The position numbers and the translations under genes were made by a program. This document shows positions 6,210-9,184 of a DNA stretch of 9,184 nucleotides, one piece after another; the stretch's first letter is position 1; the number at the start of each line of letters is the position of its first letter. Location of the stretch: contig JAKLIU010000061.1 of NCBI GenBank assembly GCA_022709445.1, positions 1-9,184 on the forward strand, given 5' to 3'. Below the pieces are notes generated by a model, which saw nothing but the letters and a program-made list of their open reading frames with translations, ran no database searches and was not told the DNA's origin. Source of the DNA: Spirochaetota bacterium. Lineage in GTDB: Bacteria; Spirochaetota; Spirochaetia; Treponematales; UBA12059.

Positions 6210-6545
6210 ATGACTGAAAAGAGCATCGAGGATACCGGGCGATTCGCCTCTATGGTGGCCGCCAAGCAAGGCTGGGAACTCAACCCCGACGCGGACTTCA
6301 CCGACAGCCTGGTGGAGGGACTGACGGTAAACGCCAACCGCTACGGTTACTACCTCTGCCCCTGCCGCGACACCGAGGGCAGCCGCCAGGCCGACGCGGA
6401 CGTGATCTGTCCCTGCGCCTACTCCTGGGCCGATGTCGAGCGCTACGGCCACTGCTACTGCGCCCTCTACCTGCGCAAGGGCTTCACGGCCGGCGGCGGC
6501 GTCCCGACGGGCATCCCGGACAAGCGAGGCTCCGCCCCGGGCTGA
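6210..6545 (+). CDS. Ferredoxin:thioredoxin reductase, catalytic (beta) chain family
   Basis: The family uses a [4Fe-4S] cluster next to a redox-active disulfide to move electrons from ferredoxin to a thiol protein. The protein has 111 residues and its only six cysteines form three pairs: C50-P-C52, C67-P-C69 and C82-Y-C84. By comparison with the Synechocystis enzyme, Cys50, 67, 69 and 82 would hold the cluster and Cys52 and 84 would form the disulfide. The gaps between pairs (14 and 12 residues) differ from the plant/cyanobacterial 16 and 8, and Tyr83 replaces the His of the canonical CHC. I believe this is usual in the bacterial/archaeal branch. The upstream glutaredoxin is the likely partner. 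No variable (alpha) chain or thioredoxin-binding partner gene is adjacent on this strand. Confidence 0.9.
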   Translation: MTEKSIEDTGRFASMVAAKQGWELNPDADFTDSLVEGLTVNANRYGYYLCPCRDTEGSRQADADVICPCAYSWADVERYGHCYCALYLRKGFTAGGGVPTGIPDKRGSAPG

Positions 6546-6582
6546 CCCCATCCGGTCTCCGTCCCCGGCGCACTCCCCCTCG

Positions 6583-6614
6583 CCCGGCCGCTTGTGGAGC
6601 CGGGCGCGGCCGGG
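6583..6614 (+). repeat. Inverted repeat (hairpin) between the FTR and desulfurase genes
   Basis: CCCGGCCGC (6583-6591) and GCGGCCGGG (6606-6614) are perfect 9-base complements with a 14-base loop. No T-run follows, so it is not a standard intrinsic terminator. A competing smaller hairpin (CCCGGC 6583-6588 with GCCGGG 6599-6604) uses the same left arm. It could slow transcription leaving FTR, or be chance in a very GC-rich 83-bp gap. I see no gene in this gap. Confidence 0.4.
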
Positions 6615-6621
6615 GTATCAT
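6592..6621 (+). promoter_or_regulatory. Candidate promoter of the desulfurase-thiI unit, leaderless
   Basis: TATCAT (6616-6621) matches the -10 consensus at 5 of 6 positions and ends 7 bases before ATG 6629. A weak -35, TTGTGG (6592-6597), is 18 bases upstream. Transcription would start at or next to the ATG, consistent with no Shine-Dalgarno at a normal distance. The -35 lies in the loop of the hairpin at 6583-6614. Confidence 0.4.
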
Positions 6622-6628
6622 CCCGCCG

Positions 6629-7777
6629 ATGAACGGCACGTACCTCGATTGGGCCGCGACGGCCAAACCCTGGCAGGATCTCTCCGCGGAATCGGCCGCC
6701 CTGGCGGTCCGCTCCTTCGGAAACCCCTCCAGCGCCCACGGTCCCGGACGCGAAGCCCGCGAGTCGCTGGAAGCTTCCCGCGCGCGCCTGGGACTGTCGC
6801 TCGCCTGCCCGGCATCCGCCATCGTCTTCACCTCGGGCGGATCCGAGGCGGATTCCATCGTCATGCTGTCCGCCCTGCTCCGCGGGGCGGATCGATCTGC
6901 GGTGGTCTCCGCCATCGAGCACTCGGCGGTCTTCGAGCAGGCGGCGGCCATGGAACGCCTGGGCGTGCGCGTGCTCCGCGTCGCCCCGCGCCCGGACGGC
7001 ACGCTCGATCCGCGGGCGGTGGCGGACGCCGTGCGCCCCGACACCGTGCTGGTATCGGTGATGGCCGTCAACAATGAAACGGGAGCCATCCAGGACCTGG
7101 CCGGCATCGCCGCCCTCTGCAGGGAGGCTTCCCGGGGCCGTGCCTTGCTCATCCACAGCGACGCGGTCCAGGCCTTCGGGAAGATACCCTTCAAGCCGGT
7201 CGCGCTGGGCCTGGACGCCGCCTCCATGAGCGCGCACAAACTGGGCGGCCCGCGCGGCGTCGGGGCCCTCTGGCTCAGGGCCCCCATCCAGGTGCTGGCT
7301 CGCGGGGGCGGGCAGGAAAACGGGCTGCGGCCCGGCACCCACAACGTGGCCGGCGCCTGGGCCTTCTCCATGGCCGCCGCCCGCGCCTCGGACTCCATGA
7401 CCGAAGCCCTGTCCCGCGCCCGCGCGCTGGAAGCCAGGCTCCTGCAGGGCGCCGCCTCCATCCCGGGCTGCCTGCCCCTGCCGCAGGCCCGCGCAGCGGG
7501 CGACGGACGCTACAGCCCCTACATCGTTCCCCTTGCCTTCCCCGGCCTGGGCGCAGAGACCATGGTGCGGCTCCTGGACGACGCCGGAGTCTTCGTATCC
7601 GCCGGCGCGGCCTGTTCGGCGCACTCCAAGGAGCGCCGCGTGTACGACGCCATGGGCACGCCTCGCGAGCTCTCCTTCTCCGCGGTCCGCGTTTCCTTCG
7701 GCAGGGAGAGCTCCCCCGGGGACGTCGACCGGTTCCTGGAGGCGGCTGCCTCCCTCTACGCCCGTTACAAGACCTGA
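6629..7777 (+). CDS. Cysteine desulfurase (IscS/NifS family), probable sulfur donor to ThiI
   Basis: A pyridoxal-phosphate enzyme that takes sulfur from L-cysteine to form a protein persulfide and alanine. It has 382 residues, normal for the family. Visible landmarks are YLDWAAT (5-11), GNPSSAHGPGR, His98 in AIEHSAV, Asn149 in VNNETG, Asp178 and Gln181 in HSDAVQAFGK, the cofactor lysine Lys204 in SAHKLGGPRG, and the catalytic Cys329 in SAGAACSAHS. The distance from Cys329 to the RVSFGR segment is nearly that of E. coli IscS, placing it in the long-loop class I type. thiI follows 14 bases after the stop, and no iscU, iscR or iscA is near. A desulfurase next to a rhodanese-less ThiI is the NifZ-ThiI arrangement of Bacillus subtilis, so tRNA 4-thiouridine synthesis is the likely main job. 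Wider Fe-S cluster supply cannot be excluded. Confidence 0.93.
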   Translation: MNGTYLDWAATAKPWQDLSAESAALAVRSFGNPSSAHGPGREARESLEASRARLGLSLACPASAIVFTSGGSEADSIVMLSALLRGADRSAVVSAIEHSAVFEQAAAMERLGVRVLRVAPRPDGTLDPRAVADAVRPDTVLVSVMAVNNETGAIQDLAGIAALCREASRGRALLIHSDAVQAFGKIPFKPVALGLDAASMSAHKLGGPRGVGALWLRAPIQVLARGGGQENGLRPGTHNVAGAWAFSMAAARASDSMTEALSRARALEARLLQGAASIPGCLPLPQARAAGDGRYSPYIVPLAFPGLGAETMVRLLDDAGVFVSAGAACSAHSKERRVYDAMGTPRELSFSAVRVSFGRESSPGDVDRFLEAAASLYARYKT

Positions 7778-7782
7778 AACCC

Positions 7783-7786
7783 GGAG
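7783..7786 (+). promoter_or_regulatory. Ribosome binding site of thiI
   Basis: GGAG lies 5 bases before ATG 7792, in the 14-base gap after the desulfurase stop. It supports the chosen start and translation from a shared transcript. Confidence 0.7.
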
Positions 7787-7791
7787 CAACG

Positions 7792-8979
7792 ATGGACGCC
7801 CTGTACCTGGTCAAGATTGGCGAGATTACGCTCAAGGACGGCAACCGCCAGGAATTCGTGGACACGCTCAAGCGCGACGTCAAGCGCAGGCTCTCGAGCG
7901 CCGGGATCAAGAACAGCTTCGGCTCGCGGGACGCCCGATATTACCTCACCGTGCCGGAATCCGGACGGGCCGCCGCCGAGCATATCCTGTCCAGGGTGCC
8001 AGGCATCAACGGCTGGGCCCGCGCCGAGAAGGTCGCCAAGGACATCGACGCGATCGCGGCGACAGCCGTGGAGCTGATGCGCGAACGCGCGGCTGCGGGG
8101 GCGCGCAGCTTCAAGGTGGAAGCCAGGCGCACCGACAAGGGCTTCCCGCTGGATTCCTACGGCATAGCGCGCGAACTGGGCGACCGGATCCTGGCGGCGG
8201 TCCCTGGACTGCCCGTGAACGTGCGCGATCCCGCCACAACCCTGTACGTGGAAATACGCGAGGCGGCCTACCTGTACACGGACGGGGAGCCGGGGGTCCG
8301 GGGACTGCCGGTCGGGTCGACGGGCGCCGGGCTCCTGCTCCTGTCCGGGGGGATAGACAGTCCCGTCGCCGGCTACCGCATGCTGGGTCGCGGCCTGGCG
8401 CTCGAGTCCCTCCACTTCAGCGCGTACCCCTACACCTCGCGTGAGGCGTGGGAGAAGGTGCGATCCCTGGCGGAAGTGCTTGCCGGGTACGCGGGCGGCA
8501 TGGTGCTGCATACCATGTCGTTCACCGAGTTCCAGCTCCGCCTGAAGAAGGACGCGCCGGCGGACCGGACCACCCTGTACCTCAGGGCCGCCATGATGAT
8601 CGCGGCCGCCGCCCTGGCCAGGAAACGCTGCCTCAACAGCATCGTCACCGGGGAGAGCCTGGGTCAGGTGGCCAGCCAGACCGCCGAGAACATGCGCTTC
8701 ACCGGTTCGTACACGGACCTGCCCATACTCCGCCCCCTGGTGGGGACGGACAAGGAGGACACCATACGGACCGCCCGGGCGATAGGCAGCTATGAAATCT
8801 CCATCCAGCCATACGAGGACTGTTGCGTCCTCTTCAGCCCCAGGCACCCGGTGCTCAGGGCCTGCTTCGAGCGCGAGCGGGCCGATTTCGAGGCGCTGGG
8901 CCTGGGCGACGAACTCCGGGCCGCGGTGGCCGCGACGGAGACCGTCGAACTGCCCTGTCCCCTCACTCCGCCTGCTTGA
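7792..8979 (+). CDS. thiI: tRNA 4-thiouridine synthetase ThiI (short form, no rhodanese domain)
   Basis: ThiI adenylates uridine 8 of tRNA with ATP and replaces its oxygen with sulfur; it can also serve thiamine thiazole synthesis. The 395-residue protein shows an N-terminal ferredoxin-like region with a THUMP domain (about 1-170) that binds the tRNA acceptor stem. The PP-loop ATPase follows, with S-G-G-I-D-S at 185-190, GESLGQVASQTAENM at 287-301, and RPLVGTDKEDTIRTA further on. PYEDCCVLFSPRHP contains Cys344-Cys345, at or next to the position of the conserved E. coli Cys344. The protein ends about 50 residues later, so the rhodanese domain carrying the persulfide Cys456 of the E. coli enzyme is absent, as in Bacillus. 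Sulfur would come directly from the desulfurase encoded just upstream. The 3' end overlaps the convergent thioredoxin gene by 17 bases. Confidence 0.95.
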   Translation: MDALYLVKIGEITLKDGNRQEFVDTLKRDVKRRLSSAGIKNSFGSRDARYYLTVPESGRAAAEHILSRVPGINGWARAEKVAKDIDAIAATAVELMRERAAAGARSFKVEARRTDKGFPLDSYGIARELGDRILAAVPGLPVNVRDPATTLYVEIREAAYLYTDGEPGVRGLPVGSTGAGLLLLSGGIDSPVAGYRMLGRGLALESLHFSAYPYTSREAWEKVRSLAEVLAGYAGGMVLHTMSFTEFQLRLKKDAPADRTTLYLRAAMMIAAAALARKRCLNSIVTGESLGQVASQTAENMRFTGSYTDLPILRPLVGTDKEDTIRTARAIGSYEISIQPYEDCCVLFSPRHPVLRACFERERADFEALGLGDELRAAVAATETVELPCPLTPPA

Positions 8980-9184
8980 ACAGCACGTCCTCTATGATGC
9001 GGTCGAACTCCTTCTCCGGCAGGGCCCCCATGGCGACGCGCGGTTCGCCCTTAACTGGGATGAAGAGTATTGTCGGTATGCTGCTCACGCCGAACATGCC
9101 CGCAAGCTCGGGCTGGGCCTCGGTGTCCACCTTGTAGACATGGAGCTTGCCCGCGTTCTTGGTGGCCAGGCGTTCCATCACCGG
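8963..9184 (-). CDS. Thioredoxin, C-terminal part (5' end beyond the window)
   Basis: The last 73 residues of a thioredoxin-fold protein are visible. The first codons read P-V-M-E-R-L-A, the segment that follows the WCGPC active site in thioredoxins, so the CxxC pair should lie just outside the window. VYKVDTEAQPELAGMFGVSSIPTILFI holds the conserved Asp after the second strand and the cis-proline of SIPT. The last part (GEPRVAMGALPEKEFDRIIEDVL) matches the C-terminal strand, the Gly turn and the final helix. It is either a free thioredoxin or the end of a thioredoxin-domain protein. It converges on thiI and overlaps it by 17 bases. A link to the FTR system 2.4 kb away is possible but not shown. 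Confidence 0.85.
   Translation of the reverse strand, partial: PVMERLATKNAGKLHVYKVDTEAQPELAGMFGVSSIPTILFIPVKGEPRVAMGALPEKEFDRIIEDVLFKQAE

Noticed and set aside
6467..7789. 440-codon minus-strand frame opposite the cysteine desulfurase
   Set aside because: It is a shadow frame with Gly/Arg/Ala-rich sequence. The plus strand encodes a complete enzyme with all catalytic residues.
7765..8847. 360-codon minus-strand frame opposite thiI
   Set aside because: It is a shadow of thiI without domain features.
1..9184. Search for CRISPR repeats, insertion-sequence ends, tRNA genes and attachment sites
   Set aside because: By eye I saw no evenly spaced repeats, transposase motifs, tRNA cloverleaf or long direct repeats; coding sequence fills nearly the whole window.

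Overview
This is a gene-dense, GC-rich bacterial window with eight protein genes, two of them cut by the window edges. I see no tRNA, rRNA, CRISPR array, insertion sequence or phage gene. The gene types suggest a spirochaete (Spirochaetota), probably anaerobic or microaerophilic. The evidence is a DUF115/MAF-type protein behind a parvulin-type foldase, a LepA of the spirochaete kind, a class II photolyase, and a paired glutaredoxin and ferredoxin:thioredoxin reductase (FTR) catalytic chain. The phylum is inferred from remembered protein flavour, not from a search. AGG (Arg) and ATA (Ile) codons are common in several genes on both strands despite the high GC, so no gene looks recently imported by that measure.

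Layout. Positions 1-941 (+) hold the C-terminal part of a SurA/PpiD-like peptidyl-prolyl isomerase. It is followed by a strong intrinsic terminator (964-1000) that lies inside the 5' end of the next frame, a 539-residue DUF115/MAF-like protein (949-2568, +). That gene converges on lepA (elongation factor 4, 2565-4385, -), and the two stop codons share one CTAG. Divergent from lepA across 50 bp is phr, a class II CPD photolyase (4436-5866, +). A sigma70-like promoter at the end of phr precedes a two-gene unit: a glutaredoxin with a CGFC site (5909-6208) and the catalytic chain of FTR (6210-6545), one base apart. After an 83-bp gap with a hairpin come an IscS/NifS-type cysteine desulfurase (6629-7777) and thiI (7792-8979), 14 bp apart. 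The window closes with the C-terminal part of a thioredoxin on the minus strand (8963-9184), overlapping the end of thiI.

How the genes work together. The right-hand third is a sulfur and thiol-redox neighbourhood. The cysteine desulfurase should supply persulfide sulfur to ThiI for 4-thiouridine in tRNA and possibly for thiamine thiazole. This ThiI lacks the C-terminal rhodanese domain, as in Bacillus, where a dedicated desulfurase (NifZ) does this job. Next door the FTR chain could pass ferredoxin electrons to a thiol partner; the glutaredoxin and the nearby thioredoxin are the obvious candidates. The left part holds envelope/protein-folding, possible flagellin-modification, translation and DNA-repair genes with no obvious shared pathway.

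Most interesting points: the terminator that overlaps the start of the DUF115 gene; two genes (lepA and the desulfurase) with a TANNNT box 6-7 bases before ATG and no Shine-Dalgarno, suggesting leaderless transcripts; and the glutaredoxin-FTR pair beside a desulfurase-ThiI pair. I did not find a clearly unprecedented system; most genes belong to well-known families.
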